NCBI RefSeq assembly: GCF_000719705.1
Contig: NZ_JOHO01000002.1
Location: 124,001-188,000, forward strand
DNA: 64,000 bases
Direction of reading: 5' to 3'
DNA from: Streptomyces sp. NRRL S-350
Lineage (GTDB): Bacteria > Actinomycetota > Actinomycetes > Streptomycetales > Streptomycetaceae
Positions 37,264 through 46,173 of this stretch are shown here, piece after piece (the stretch's first letter is position 1; the number at the start of each line of letters is the position of its first letter). Under the pieces are notes generated by a model. The model had not been told where the DNA came from. It saw only the letters and a program-made list of their open reading frames with translations, and made no database searches. A program made the translations under genes and the position numbers.

Positions 37264-38708
37264 GCGAGCAGTTCCTCAAGGACGAGAAACGCCCCACGAC
37301 CCGTCACGTCGACGCCGGAGACACCGGCTACAGCAAGTCCCTGAAACCCCGGCACGTCAACATGATCGCCATCGGCGGTGCCATCGGCACCGGCCTGTTC
37401 CTCGGCGCCGGAGGGCGCCTGGCGGACGCCGGCCCCTCCCTGTTCGTCGCGTACGCCGTCTGCGGCCTCTTCGCGTTCCTCGTCGTCCGAGCCCTCGGCG
37501 AACTCGTGCTGTACCGCCCGTCCTCCGGCGCCTTCGTCTCGTACGCCCGGGAGTTCCTGGGGGAGAAGGGCGCGTACACGGCGGGGTGGATGTACTTCCT
37601 CAACTGGGCGACCACCGGCATCGCCGACATCACCGCGGTGGCGACGTACACCCACTACTGGCACCTGTTCTCCAGCGTCCCGCAGTGGGTGATCGCCCTC
37701 GTCGCCCTGGCCGTGGTGCTCACCGTGAACCTCATCTCGGTGCGGATCTTCGGCGAACTGGAGTTCTGGTTCGCGATCGTGAAGGTCAGCGCGCTGGTGG
37801 TGTTCATGGGCATCGGGATCTTCCTGCTGGTCACCCGGCACCCGGTCGACGGCGTGGTGCCCGGCCCGTCGCTGATCGCCGACAACGGCGGCATCTTCCC
37901 CAACGGTCTGCTGCCCATGCTGCTGATCGTCCAGGGCGTCGTCTTCGCCTACGCCTCCGTCGAACTGGTCGGTGTCGCGGCCGGTGAGACGGAGCACCCC
38001 GAGAAGGTCATGCCGAAGGCGATCAACTCGATCATGTGGCGGGTCGGCCTGTTCTACGTCGGCTCGGTGCTCCTCCTGTCGATGCTGCTGCCGTGGAACC
38101 GGTACACCGCCGGGCAGAGCCCGTTCGTCACCGTGCTGTCCCACGTCGGCGTGCCCGCGGCCGGCAGCGTGATGAACCTGGTCGTGCTCACCGCGGCCCT
38201 GTCCTCGCTCAACTCCGGCCTCTACTCCACCGGGCGCATCCTGCGCTCGATGGCGGTCAACGGGTCCGCCCCCCAGTTCACCGCCCGGATGAGCCGCAGC
38301 CAGGTGCCGTACGGCGGCATCCTGCTCACCAGCGGCATGTGCGTCCTCGGCGTCGGCCTCAACTTCGTCGTCCCGGCGGAGGCGTTCGAGATCGTGCTCA
38401 ACTTCGCGGCGATCGGCATCCTCGCCACCTGGGGCATGATCATGGTCTGCCACCTCCTCTTCTGGCGGAAGACCAAGGCCGGCGAACTGGACCGCCCCGA
38501 CTACCGGCTGCCCGGCTCGCCCTGGACCGAACTCGTGACACTGGCCTTCCTCGCCTCCGTCCTGGTCCTCATGTACGCCGACGGCGGCCCCGGCCGCACC
38601 ACCGTGCTCTGCCTGCCGCTGATCGGCGGCGTGCTGGTCGCCGGCTGGTACGCCGTCCGCCGCCGCCTCGCCCGCGCCGGGAAGACCACCGGCTCCACCG
38701 AGAGATGA
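37260..38708 (+). CDS. ansP: L-asparagine permease (APC superfamily)
   Basis: 482 residues, twelve predicted membrane spans. The amino acid permease consensus is intact: [27 protein letters not shown] (residues 28-54), [22 protein letters not shown] near 85, and [27 protein letters not shown] near 235. The long [31 protein letters not shown] region is typical of AnsP. It imports asparagine with protons. Coupled to the GntR gene by a 4-nt overlap and followed by asparaginase (97-bp gap) and aspartase, so the operon context fixes the likely substrate. Confidence 0.9.
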   Translation: MSEQFLKDEKRPTTRHVDAGDTGYSKSLKPRHVNMIAIGGAIGTGLFLGAGGRLADAGPSLFVAYAVCGLFAFLVVRALGELVLYRPSSGAFVSYAREFLGEKGAYTAGWMYFLNWATTGIADITAVATYTHYWHLFSSVPQWVIALVALAVVLTVNLISVRIFGELEFWFAIVKVSALVVFMGIGIFLLVTRHPVDGVVPGPSLIADNGGIFPNGLLPMLLIVQGVVFAYASVELVGVAAGETEHPEKVMPKAINSIMWRVGLFYVGSVLLLSMLLPWNRYTAGQSPFVTVLSHVGVPAAGSVMNLVVLTAALSSLNSGLYSTGRILRSMAVNGSAPQFTARMSRSQVPYGGILLTSGMCVLGVGLNFVVPAEAFEIVLNFAAIGILATWGMIMVCHLLFWRKTKAGELDRPDYRLPGSPWTELVTLAFLASVLVLMYADGGPGRTTVLCLPLIGGVLVAGWYAVRRRLARAGKTTGSTER

Positions 38709-38805
38709 CGGTCGGTCGGATCGCTTGTCCTGCACGGTGCTTCACCGCGGGACGGCGCAGGCCGCAGCACCGATCAGCAGCAACCCACCACCGAACGAGG
38801 CAGTG

Positions 38806-39822
38806 ATGCGCAGCAGTTTCCTCGCGGACGCGCCCGCGATCCGTGAGCCCCTGCACTCACCCGTCGCCCACGTCACCCGTGGCGGCGTGGTCGAGGGGAT
38901 CCACTACGGCTCCGTCGCCGTCCTCGGCGGCGACGGCGACGTCCGGTTCGCCATCGGCGACATCGAGGCCGCCTGCTACCCGCGGTCCGCCCTCAAGCCC
39001 GTCCAGGCCGTCGCCATGGTGCGGGCCGGGCTGCCGCTCGACGGCGAACTGCTCGCCCTCGCGATGGGCAGCCACTCCGGCGAGGAACGCCACCTCGCCG
39101 GAGCCCGGCGGATCCTCGCACTGGCCGGCGTCACCGAGGACGACCTGCGCAACGTCCCCGACCTGCCGTACGGCCAGGACACCCGGGACGCCTGGGTGCG
39201 GGAGGGCCGCGCGCCCTCCCGGCTCGCCCAGAACTGCTCCGGCAAGCACGCCGCGATGCTGTACCTCTGCACGCTCAACGGCTGGCCGCCGGACACCTAC
39301 CTCGACCCGGCCCACCCCCTCCAGACTGCGATCGCCGACGTCGTCGAGGAGCTCACCGGCCAGCGCATCGCCAACGTCACCGTCGACGGCTGCGGCTCCC
39401 CGCTGTTCGCCGTCTCCCTGCACGGCCTCGCCCGCGCCGCCGCCCGGATCGCCACGGCGGCGCCGGGCACGGCCGAGCACCGGGTGGCGGACGCCCTGCG
39501 CGGCCACCCCGAGATGGCCTCCGGCACCGGACGGGACGTGGCCGAACTGATGCGCGTGGTGCCAGGACTCCTCGCCAAGGACGGCTTCGAGGGCGTCCAG
39601 ATCGCGGCCCTGCCGGACGGCCGCGCCGTCGCCGTGAAGATCGCCGACGGGGCGAACCGGGCGCGCGTCCCGGTGGCGGCCGCCGCCCTGGCACGGGCGG
39701 GAGTCGACCCGCGGCTGCTCGCCCGGTTCGCCGGCGAGCCGACGACCGGCGGCGGCCGGCCCGTCGGCGGCATCCGGCCGGTGGCGGCGCTGGACCCGGC
39801 CGGCGCGCTCCTCCCCGCCTGA
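38806..39822 (+). CDS. L-asparaginase II (actinobacterial/rhizobial type)
   Basis: 338 residues of the Asparaginase_II family (the thermolabile Rhizobium type), unrelated to E. coli AnsB. It hydrolyses asparagine to aspartate and ammonia. Family strings are HSPVAHVTRGGVVEGIHYGSVAVL (residues 17-40), YPRSALKPVQAVAMVRAG near 61, LAMGSHSGEERHL near 85 (Ser-x-His-x-Gly region), NCSGKHAAMLYLC near 146 (Ser-x-x-Lys pair) and DGCGSPLFAVSLHGLA near 200. No signal peptide, so it is cytoplasmic, consistent with import by AnsP first. Start ATG at 38806. Confidence 0.92.
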   Translation: MRSSFLADAPAIREPLHSPVAHVTRGGVVEGIHYGSVAVLGGDGDVRFAIGDIEAACYPRSALKPVQAVAMVRAGLPLDGELLALAMGSHSGEERHLAGARRILALAGVTEDDLRNVPDLPYGQDTRDAWVREGRAPSRLAQNCSGKHAAMLYLCTLNGWPPDTYLDPAHPLQTAIADVVEELTGQRIANVTVDGCGSPLFAVSLHGLARAAARIATAAPGTAEHRVADALRGHPEMASGTGRDVAELMRVVPGLLAKDGFEGVQIAALPDGRAVAVKIADGANRARVPVAAAALARAGVDPRLLARFAGEPTTGGGRPVGGIRPVAALDPAGALLPA

Positions 39823-39941
39823 ACCCCGTCACGCGACCTCCCCGTCGCACCACGACCCCGGCACACCGCGTGCTCGTCGCACCACGACCCCGCCACGCCA
39901 CGACCTCGCCCACCCACCTCAGGAAGAGGACCCGTCCACCC

Positions 39942-41351
39942 ATGACCGCCGCCACCCGCAGCGAGCACGACCTGCTCGGAGACCGCGACGTCCCCGCCGA
40001 CGCCTACTGGGGCGTCCACACCCTGCGCGCCACCGAGAACTTCCCCATCACGGGCACGCCCATCTCCGCCTACCCGCACCTGATCGAGGCCCTGGCCGCC
40101 GTGAAGGAGGCCGCCGCCCTCGCCAACGAGGAACTCGGCCTGCTGGCGCCCGGGAAGGCCGCCGCGATCGTCGCCGCCTGCCGTGAGATCCGCGCCGGAA
40201 AGCTGCACGACCAGTTCGTCGTCGACGTCATCCAGGGCGGCGCCGGCACCTCGACCAACATGAACGCCAACGAGGTCGTCGCCAACCGGGCGCTGGAACT
40301 GCTGGGCCACGCCAAGGGCGAGTACCGGCACCTGCACCCCAACGAGGACGTCAACCTCGGCCAGTCCACCAACGACGTCTACCCGACCGCCGTGCGGATC
40401 GCGACCGTCTACGCGGTGCGCGGCCTGCTCGACGCCATGGCCGTCCTCCAGGAGGCCTTCGCGCGCAAGTCCGTCGAGTTCCGCGACGTGCTGAAGATGG
40501 GCCGCACCCAGCTCCAGGACGCCGTGCCGATGACGCTCGGCCAGGAGTTCTCCGCCTTCGCCGTCATGCTCGACGAGGACCGCAGCCGGCTCGCCGAGGC
40601 CGTCGAGCTGATCCACGAGATCAACCTGGGTGCCACGGCCATCGGCACGGGCCTCAACGCCCCCGCCGGCTACGCCGAATCCGCCCGCCGCCACCTCGCC
40701 GGCATCAGCGGACTCCCGCTGGTCACCGCGGCCAACCTGGTCGAGGCCACCCAGGACTGCGGCGCGTTCGTCCAGATGTCGGGCGTGCTCAAGCGCATCG
40801 CCGTCAAGCTGTCCAAGACCTGCAACGACCTGCGGCTGCTGTCCTCCGGCCCGCGCGCCGGCCTCGGCGAGATCAACCTGCCGCCGGTGCAGGCCGGTTC
40901 GAGCATCATGCCCGGCAAGGTCAACCCGGTGATCCCCGAGGTCGTCAACCAGGTCGCCTTCGAGGTGATCGGCAACGACGTCGCCATCACGATGGCCGCC
41001 GAGGCGGGCCAGCTGCAGCTCAACGCCTTCGAGCCGATCATCCTGCACTCGCTGTCGGAGTCCGTCACCCACCTGCGGGCGGCCTGCCTCACCCTCGCCG
41101 AGCGCTGCGTGGTGGGCATCACCGCCAACACCGAGATGCTGCGCGCGACCGTCGAGAACTCGATCGGCCTGGTGACCGCCCTGAACCCGCACATCGGGTA
41201 CACGGCCGCCACCGACATCGCCAAGGAGGCCCTCGCCAGCGGCCGGGGCGTGGCCGAACTCGTCCTGGAGCGGGGCCTGCTCCCGGCCGAGACGCTCACC
41301 GCGCTGCTGCGGCCCGAGGTCATCGCCGGCACCGGTGCGGCCCTGGCCTGA
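39942..41351 (+). CDS. aspA: Aspartate ammonia-lyase (aspartase)
   Basis: 469 residues of the fumarase/aspartase superfamily. It converts aspartate to fumarate plus ammonia, the last step of this operon and entry to the TCA cycle. Landmarks: GDRDVPADAYWGVHTLRA (residues 10-27), GTSTNMNANEVVANRALE near 103, LHPNEDVNLGQSTNDVYPTA near 129, and the superfamily signature GSSIMPGKVNP at 319-329, whose mobile SS loop carries the catalytic Ser. The 'GTSTNMN' loop and overall strings favour aspartase over class II fumarase. ATG at 39942 after AGGAAGAGGA. Confidence 0.93.
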   Translation: MTAATRSEHDLLGDRDVPADAYWGVHTLRATENFPITGTPISAYPHLIEALAAVKEAAALANEELGLLAPGKAAAIVAACREIRAGKLHDQFVVDVIQGGAGTSTNMNANEVVANRALELLGHAKGEYRHLHPNEDVNLGQSTNDVYPTAVRIATVYAVRGLLDAMAVLQEAFARKSVEFRDVLKMGRTQLQDAVPMTLGQEFSAFAVMLDEDRSRLAEAVELIHEINLGATAIGTGLNAPAGYAESARRHLAGISGLPLVTAANLVEATQDCGAFVQMSGVLKRIAVKLSKTCNDLRLLSSGPRAGLGEINLPPVQAGSSIMPGKVNPVIPEVVNQVAFEVIGNDVAITMAAEAGQLQLNAFEPIILHSLSESVTHLRAACLTLAERCVVGITANTEMLRATVENSIGLVTALNPHIGYTAATDIAKEALASGRGVAELVLERGLLPAETLTALLRPEVIAGTGAALA

Positions 41352-41382
41352 CGGCGCGCCGCCCGCGACAGCACGACCCTGG

Positions 41383-41439
41383 ACCCGCCGGCGCACCGGA
41401 GCCCCCCGCCGCAGCGGGACCCCCGGTGCGGCGGCGGGT
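41383..41439. terminator. Terminator of the asparagine operon
   Basis: A 17-base arm at 41383-41399 pairs with 41423-41439 (one mismatch), with a smaller GCCGC/GCGGG hairpin in the loop and a TTT after the stem. It lies between convergent aspA (ends 41351) and SulP (ends 41508). Confidence 0.7.
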
Positions 41440-41466
41440 TTCGCCGGATCGGCTCAAGCCTCGGGA

Positions 41467-41521
41467 TCGGCTCAGAACTCAGGACCAGCTCAGGCCTCAG
41501 GACCGGCTCAGGCCTCAGGAC
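41467..41521. repeat. Tandem 18-bp repeat CTCAGGCCTCAGGACCGG over the SulP stop codon
   Basis: Units of about 18 bp (CTCAGGCCTCAGGACCGG and diverged copies with AACTCAGGACCAG) recur three to four times. The innermost full copy contains the SulP TGA, and every further copy repeats TGA on the minus strand. It appears to be a slippage expansion at the 3' end of the gene, not a regulatory element. Confidence 0.6.
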
Positions 41522-42989
41522 CGGCCAGGGCCGGTATCAGCCGTACGGCCTCCGGGGCGTGCGCGTTGTGCCGCTCGGCCCAGGTGTTCAGCGCCGTCTG
41601 GCAGGCATGGTCGAGATGCCGGAGCCCGGTGAGGTCCAGTTCCACGACCCGGTCGGCCGGCTGCGCCTCGAGGGCGTCCAGGATCGTGGGCAGCCGGAGG
41701 AAGGTGGCGTTGCCCGTCAGCCGGACCCGGACGGCGCCGCCCGGCTGCTCCTCCGTCTCCACGTGCAGCCGGGACGTCTCCCAGGCGGTCTTGACGACCG
41801 ACAGGCCCAGGCCGATCAGCACGCCCTCGAACATGTTGACCGTGACGATGGCCACGGCGGTCGCCGCGAGGACCACCGCCTCCGAACGGTGCTCGCGCCA
41901 CAGCGGGCCGATGTGCTTGAACGGCAGGAGCTTGAACCCGGCGTGCACCAGGACCCCCGCGAGCGCCGCCACGGGGATGACGCCGAGGGCGGCCGGGAGC
42001 AGCGCGGCGAAGAGCAGCAGCCACACGCCGTGCAGCACCCGGGACGCCTTGGTCCTGGCACCGGCCTGGACGTTGGTGGCGCTGCGGACGATGACCGCGG
42101 TCATCGGCAGGGCGCCGAGGGCGCCGCAGAGCGTGTTGCCCGCCCCCTGGGCCATGAGCTCCTTGTCGTAGTCGGTGCGCGGTCCGTCGTGGAGGCGGTC
42201 GACGGCCGCCGCGCTGAAGAGGCTCTCGGCCGACGCGACGAGGGTGAAGGCCACGATCGTGACGATCAGGGCGGGGGTGAACTGGTCGAGCACGCCGGTA
42301 CCGGGCGGCTGGATGGCGTCCAGGAGGCCCTTGACCTCGACCTTCTTCACCGGCTGGGGGAGCAGCCAGGCGGCGACCGTCGCGAGGAGGACGGCCACCA
42401 GTGCGCCCGGCACGACCCGCACCCTGGCCGGCAGCCGCTGCCACAGCACGATCACCGCGATGGTGCCGGCGCCGATCGCGAAGGAGTAGCCGGCGGAGGG
42501 CGTGGCGACGAGCCGGGACAGCAGGCCGGGCAGGCCGAGGATCTTGTCGACTCCGCTCGCGGGGGCGGGCCGGTCGGCCAGCGCATAGAGCTGGCCGGCG
42601 ATGATGACCAGGCCGATGCCGGCCAGCATGCCCTCGACCACGGCGACGGAGATCGCGCGGAACCACCGGCCCCAGCGCAGCGCGCCGAGCAGCAGCTGGA
42701 GCAGACCGGTGGCGAGGACGACGACGCCGAGGACGGGCAGGCCGAACCGCTGTACGGTCTCGGCGACCAGGACGGTCAGCCCGGCCGCGGGGCCGCTGAC
42801 CTGGAGGCTGCTGCCGGGCAGCGCGCCCGTCACCAGGCCGCCGACGATGCCGGTGATCAGGCCGAGTTCGGCCGGTACCCCCGAGGCGACGGCGACGCCG
42901 ACGCAGAGCGGGAGGGCGACCAGGAACACGACGAGCGAGGCGGTGAGGTCGTACTTGAACAGGCCGAGCCTGAACGTGGGAAGACGCAT
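41508..42989 (-). CDS. SulP-family anion/bicarbonate transporter with STAS domain
   Basis: 493 residues from ATG at 42989 (GAGGG upstream; an ATG four codons earlier is also possible). Ten or more hydrophobic spans begin with FKYDLTASLVVFLVALPLCVGVAVASGVPAELGLITGIVGGLV, which holds the SulP signature. A C-terminal STAS domain follows (VRVRLTGNATFLRLPTILDALEAQPADRVVELDLTGLRHLDH). SulP proteins carry sulfate, bicarbonate or organic anions. A carbonic anhydrase gene directly upstream (about 77 bp) points to bicarbonate uptake, as in BicA-type pairs; that substrate is inferred. Confidence 0.9.
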   Translation of the reverse strand: MRLPTFRLGLFKYDLTASLVVFLVALPLCVGVAVASGVPAELGLITGIVGGLVTGALPGSSLQVSGPAAGLTVLVAETVQRFGLPVLGVVVLATGLLQLLLGALRWGRWFRAISVAVVEGMLAGIGLVIIAGQLYALADRPAPASGVDKILGLPGLLSRLVATPSAGYSFAIGAGTIAVIVLWQRLPARVRVVPGALVAVLLATVAAWLLPQPVKKVEVKGLLDAIQPPGTGVLDQFTPALIVTIVAFTLVASAESLFSAAAVDRLHDGPRTDYDKELMAQGAGNTLCGALGALPMTAVIVRSATNVQAGARTKASRVLHGVWLLLFAALLPAALGVIPVAALAGVLVHAGFKLLPFKHIGPLWREHRSEAVVLAATAVAIVTVNMFEGVLIGLGLSVVKTAWETSRLHVETEEQPGGAVRVRLTGNATFLRLPTILDALEAQPADRVVELDLTGLRHLDHACQTALNTWAERHNAHAPEAVRLIPALAGPEA

Positions 42990-43066
42990 GGAAGCCCTCA
43001 TCGTTGGAGGTTCGGGAGTGGTGGTTCGGGAGTGGCGGGCCGCGGGGTCACCGGCGGCCGAGGGGG

Positions 43067-43657
43067 TCACAGTGGCAGGAAGGCGTCGGTTCCGGGGCGG
43101 TGGCTGAGGACGGCGCCGGTGTGCACTTCGTAGAACCAGCCGTGCAGGCCCAGCAGGCCCTGGTCGACCCGGCGGGCGACGCTCGGATGGGTGCGCAGCC
43201 GGTCCAGCTGGTCCAGGACGTGGCGTTGCACGGGAACGGCCAGGTCGTGGCCGGGCTCCCCGTCGGGTGTCAGCGAGGTGCCGTCGGAGAGCCAGTCCCG
43301 CACCGCGGGCACGGCGGTGAGGTCCTCGCCCCGCACGACGGCGCCCACGGCGCCGCAGTGGGAGTGCCCGCACACCACGATGTGGGCGACCCGCAGGACC
43401 TCGACCGCGTACTCGATGGTCGCGGCCTCGGCCGAGGGGACCGGCGGACGGTACGGCGGGACGATGTTGCCGGCCGTGCGCATCTCGAAGAGGTCCCCGG
43501 GCCGGGCGCCGGTGACGACGGAGGGGATGATGCGTGAGTCCGAGCAGGTGATGAACAGCGCCTGCGGGCTCTGGCCCGCCGCCAGCCGCCCGAAGGCGTC
43601 GGCGTCCCGCGCGGCACGGTGGCGGAAGGTACGGGCGTGGTCGATGAATGCTTGCAT
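43067..43657 (-). CDS. Beta-class carbonic anhydrase
   Basis: 196 residues. It interconverts CO2 and bicarbonate with a zinc ion held by C38 and D40/R42 (FITCSDSRIIPS) and by H98 and C101 (CGHSHCGAVG), the usual Cys-Asp-His-Cys set. 'MRTAGNIVPPY' near 60 is also family-specific. ATG at 43657 after GAGGCACC; the longer frame upstream is not coding. It is the first gene of a likely operon with the SulP transporter, which would couple bicarbonate movement with hydration. Confidence 0.93.
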   Translation of the reverse strand: MQAFIDHARTFRHRAARDADAFGRLAAGQSPQALFITCSDSRIIPSVVTGARPGDLFEMRTAGNIVPPYRPPVPSAEAATIEYAVEVLRVAHIVVCGHSHCGAVGAVVRGEDLTAVPAVRDWLSDGTSLTPDGEPGHDLAVPVQRHVLDQLDRLRTHPSVARRVDQGLLGLHGWFYEVHTGAVLSHRPGTDAFLPL

Positions 43658-43941
43658 GTCGGTGCCTCGGGCCTTTCGGAAGTCGTGTGGGAACGGAGAC
43701 TTCGGGACCGTGCCCGCTCGGTACGGGGGCAGCATGGAGCGCGGCGGCACGGGCGGTACTGCCGTGGGCCGTCGTGGACTGCCGGGTGCGGGGCGGCGGG
43801 CGTCACCGTTCAGGGCGTCGTGCGGGGCGCCGTCGGGCAGGCGTCATCGTGCGGGATGCGGCCGTGCGGGATGACGCTGTTCGGACGTCGCCGGTCGGGT
43901 GTCGCCGCCGTCGGTGAGCGTGCGGGCGCGGTCGGCGCCGA

Positions 43942-44295
43942 TCAGCAGCGGAACACCTGGAGGACCGCCGCTCTGCTCCGTCTGCTCGTCCCGTAAGGCG
44001 GGTCGGTGACACCGACCGGCGACGGAGCGGCGGTGGCGGGGGCGTCGTCGGCGATGGCCGCGGTCGACTCGGGGCGCCGGTCGGGCACTTCGACGTCCCG
44101 CGGCCGTACCCAGCAGAGGCCGGGTGCGGACTTGGGGGCCACCGCCTCCTCGGCGAGCTTCGCCTCCGCGACCACCGCCCGGGGGCAGCGCTCCTGCCGG
44201 AGGAACGCGGACGCGGACTGGCACAGGACCAGCAGGCCGAACACGGCCACGAGGGCCACGGCGGCGGGGCCGATCACCCTCCTGACCGTGGACAT
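43942..44295 (-). CDS. Small membrane-anchored or secreted protein (117 aa)
   Basis: ATG at 44295 after a consensus AAAAGGAG site. The N-terminus MSTVRRVIGPAAVALVAVFGLLVLCQSASAF is either a signal anchor or a cleavable signal (ASA-F near 30). The rest is a short polar, Cys-containing tail (QERCPRAVVAEAKLAEEAV, SAPGLCWVRPRDVEVPDRRP, ending VFRC). No known domain. The 430-bp region upstream is unusually A/T-rich for this genome and must hold its promoter. Confidence 0.7.
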   Translation of the reverse strand: MSTVRRVIGPAAVALVAVFGLLVLCQSASAFLRQERCPRAVVAEAKLAEEAVAPKSAPGLCWVRPRDVEVPDRRPESTAAIADDAPATAAPSPVGVTDPPYGTSRRSRAAVLQVFRC

Positions 44296-44599
44296 TGACC
44301 ACTCCTTTTACTGTGCCTGACCCTTTGTTGGCTTCTCCTTGAGTTTGACGGCTCGGAAAGCGCCCGGGTTCCGGATTTCGGTGAACAGTCCGTGAATCAC
44401 TTCTGGTGGAAAGTGATGACGCGTCGGTCGCCGCTCCGAATGTGGGCGACCGGTGAATTGATTGCGATGCGACCTTTCGACGACCGGTTCGATTCGGTGT
44501 CGGTTCGTATGCGTGCAATATGCGAGGCGATCAGCCCGTACCGGAACTCCGGGACGAGGATTTCACGGGCCTCCGGCCACTGCTGTGAGAATACGGCTC
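44296..44599. other. Gene-free, A/T-richer stretch
   Basis: No frame in this stretch has coding character. It is clearly less GC-rich than its surroundings and contains several TTGA/ATTG-like strings. It presumably carries the minus-strand promoter of the 117-aa protein. Nothing else is recognised. Confidence 0.6.
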
Positions 44600-44655
44600 G
44601 GCGGCCGGTGCCGGCCCACCCGGGAATGCCCTGGGGTGAGCCGACACCGGCCGCC
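44600..44655. terminator. Long hairpin after the anti-sigma-like gene
   Basis: Perfect 11-bp arms GGCGGCCGGTG and CACCGGCCGCC enclose a second imperfect stem (CGGCCCACCC-GGG / CCC-TGGGGTGAGCCG). It lies 66 bp behind the stop at 44721 and is the likely end of the sigma/anti-sigma unit. Confidence 0.7.
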
Positions 44656-44720
44656 GGCCTGTCGTCGATCGTTCGCGGGATTCCACCGTCGCCGGTTTGC
44701 GACCGGAGCCCCGCCGCCCG

Positions 44721-45515
44721 TTACCGGGCCGGTACGAATCCTCCCGAGACGCCGGCGGGGCCGCCCGCCGACTGCGCGTCGATGCGGTAGCTGTCACCGG
44801 CGGCATTGCGCGCACCGGCCGCGTGGTTGAACTGGCCGGCGAATTCGTGCTGGCCGACCGGTACCGTGCGGCCGGGCTTGAGGACCCAGCGGTAGACCAG
44901 CGCGCCGCCGGACTCCTGCACGGTGACGGTGAAGTCGTCGTTCGGCAGGGTCCGCCAGTTGCCGGTGTCCCGTACCTCACCGGTCTGGGCGATCCGCATT
45001 TCCACGGTGAGCGCGGTGAGCGGCTGGGTGGTTCTGATGGTGAGGTCGTTCTGGCCCCAGTAGATCGTGCTGTGCTGGTCCACCGAGCCGTCCGACCACA
45101 GCGGACCGTTCTGGGCCCGGCTGCTCGCCGAGGGCGTCGGGCGCGGGCTCGTGGGAGCCGGGGCGGGTGGCGCCGCGGTGGGGACGGCCGGCGCCGGAGC
45201 GGTGGTGGTCGGGGGGGCGGATCGGGCCGTGGGGGAGTCGGCCGCCGGGGAAGGGGCGGCCGGCGCGGTGGTGACGGTGTCCGACGGCGGCGGCGTCCCG
45301 ACGATGGCGGCGACCGCGAGCCCGCCGGTCGCCAGGATGCCGGCGGTGGCGAGGCCGGCGAGGACGGCCCTGGGCCACGACCTCGCGAACGGCGGCGTGC
45401 GGTGGCGGCCGGGAGGGCCGGCCGCACCGCGTTCGACGCGGGCCAGGATCCGTGCACGGTCGGGCTGGTGGGCGTCGGCGGCCTCGCGCAGCCGCCGGGT
45501 GATGTCCTCGTTCAC
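44721..45515 (-). CDS. Single-span membrane protein paired with the sigma factor (anti-sigma-like)
   Basis: 264 residues from GTG at 45515, with AAGGAGGAACC before it. Layout: a cytoplasmic N-terminus of about 50 residues (VNEDITRRLREAADAHQPDRARILARVERG), one membrane span (AVLAGLATAGILATGGLAVAAIVG), a Pro/Thr/Ala-rich linker of some 80 residues and an extracellular beta-rich domain (GPLWSDGSVDQHSTIYWGQNDLTIRTTQPLTALTVEMRI). It is translationally coupled to the sigma gene (GTGA). In SigE-family pairs the partner is usually such a membrane protein thought to hold the sigma factor. The outer domain is placed to sense a wall or carbohydrate cue; that is inference. Confidence 0.8.
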   Translation of the reverse strand: MNEDITRRLREAADAHQPDRARILARVERGAAGPPGRHRTPPFARSWPRAVLAGLATAGILATGGLAVAAIVGTPPPSDTVTTAPAAPSPAADSPTARSAPPTTTAPAPAVPTAAPPAPAPTSPRPTPSASSRAQNGPLWSDGSVDQHSTIYWGQNDLTIRTTQPLTALTVEMRIAQTGEVRDTGNWRTLPNDDFTVTVQESGGALVYRWVLKPGRTVPVGQHEFAGQFNHAAGARNAAGDSYRIDAQSAGGPAGVSGGFVPAR

Positions 45516-46042
45516 CGGTTCCTCCTTCCTGTCGTCAGTTCGCCGACCGCTCGTGCGCCGAGTGCGCGTTCCAGCTCGGCCATCCCCTTCGAGGTCTGGC
45601 TCTTCACCGTACCGACCGATATGCCCAGGGCCGCGGCGGTGTCCTTCTCCGAAAGGTCGAATGCGTGGCGCAGCACCACGCACGCGCGCTTGCGGAACGG
45701 CAGCCGGTCGAGTGCGGCACGGACGTCCAGCACGGCGGCCACGTCGGGGCCTTCCGTCTTCTCCGGGTTGCGGGACCAGAACAGCAGCACCCGGCGGCGC
45801 TCGCGGACCGCGCTGCGGATGCGGGCCCGGGCCATGTTGGCGACCACCCCGCGGGCGTAGGCGAGGGGGTGGTCGGCCGCGCGGAGCCGGTCCCAGCGCT
45901 GCCACAGGGCGATGAGGGCGTCCGCCGCGAGGTCGTCGGCGGCGTCCGCCTCGCCGGTCAGGAGATGGGCGAGGCGGGCGAGTTCGGCGTAGTGGCGTTC
46001 GAAGAAGTCGTGGAACTCCGCGGACGCGTCATCGAGGAGCAT
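45512..46042 (-). CDS. SigE-family ECF RNA polymerase sigma factor
   Basis: 176 residues. Region 2 is FHDFFERHYAELARLAHLLTGEADAADDLAADALIALWQRWDRL (residues 10-53), matching the SigE family 'F..Y...L.RLA.LLTGD...AEDLVQ..L..lw..W'. Region 4 is LPFRKRACVVLRHAFDLSEKDTAAALGISVGTVKSQTSKGMAELER (near 115-160). It is co-transcribed with its membrane partner (GTGA overlap). The LacI-type site TGTTAACGCTCACA lies 26 bp upstream of the ATG at 46042. An in-frame ATG farther upstream would place the site inside the gene, but the family normally starts near MLLDDASAEF. Confidence 0.92.
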   Translation of the reverse strand: MLLDDASAEFHDFFERHYAELARLAHLLTGEADAADDLAADALIALWQRWDRLRAADHPLAYARGVVANMARARIRSAVRERRRVLLFWSRNPEKTEGPDVAAVLDVRAALDRLPFRKRACVVLRHAFDLSEKDTAAALGISVGTVKSQTSKGMAELERALGARAVGELTTGRRNR

Positions 46043-46068
46043 CTCCCTCGGTCGCCCTCTCCCTGCAA

Positions 46069-46082
46069 TGTGAGCGTTAACA
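46069..46082. promoter_or_regulatory. Operator TGTTAACGCTCACA (read on the minus strand), sigma factor copy
   Basis: On the plus strand the bases read TGTGAGCGTTAACA. The site is identical over 14 bases to the one at 59879-59892 and differs by one base from that at 62784-62797; a following T is shared too. It lies 26 bp before the sigma start codon, a classic repressor position. CG-centred, near-palindromic 14-mers are LacI-family sites (compare CebR, TGGGAGCGCTCCCA). Confidence 0.75.
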
Positions 46083-46173
46083 AGCGGCTTGAGCCTAGCA
46101 GTGCCCGTCATCGCCCTCGGAAGGTGGTCGCCCCGGGGGCGGAGCCCGGACGGCGGACGGGCCAGCGGCGCGG

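Noticed and set aside
39846..39901. Two copies of GTCGCACCACGACCCC before aspA
   Set aside because: Imperfect direct repeat without dyad or promoter features. No support for an operator.
44392..44790. Plus-strand frame of 132 codons in the A/T-richer gap
   Set aside because: No ribosome site, poor third-position GC, and it runs into the antisense of the membrane partner gene.
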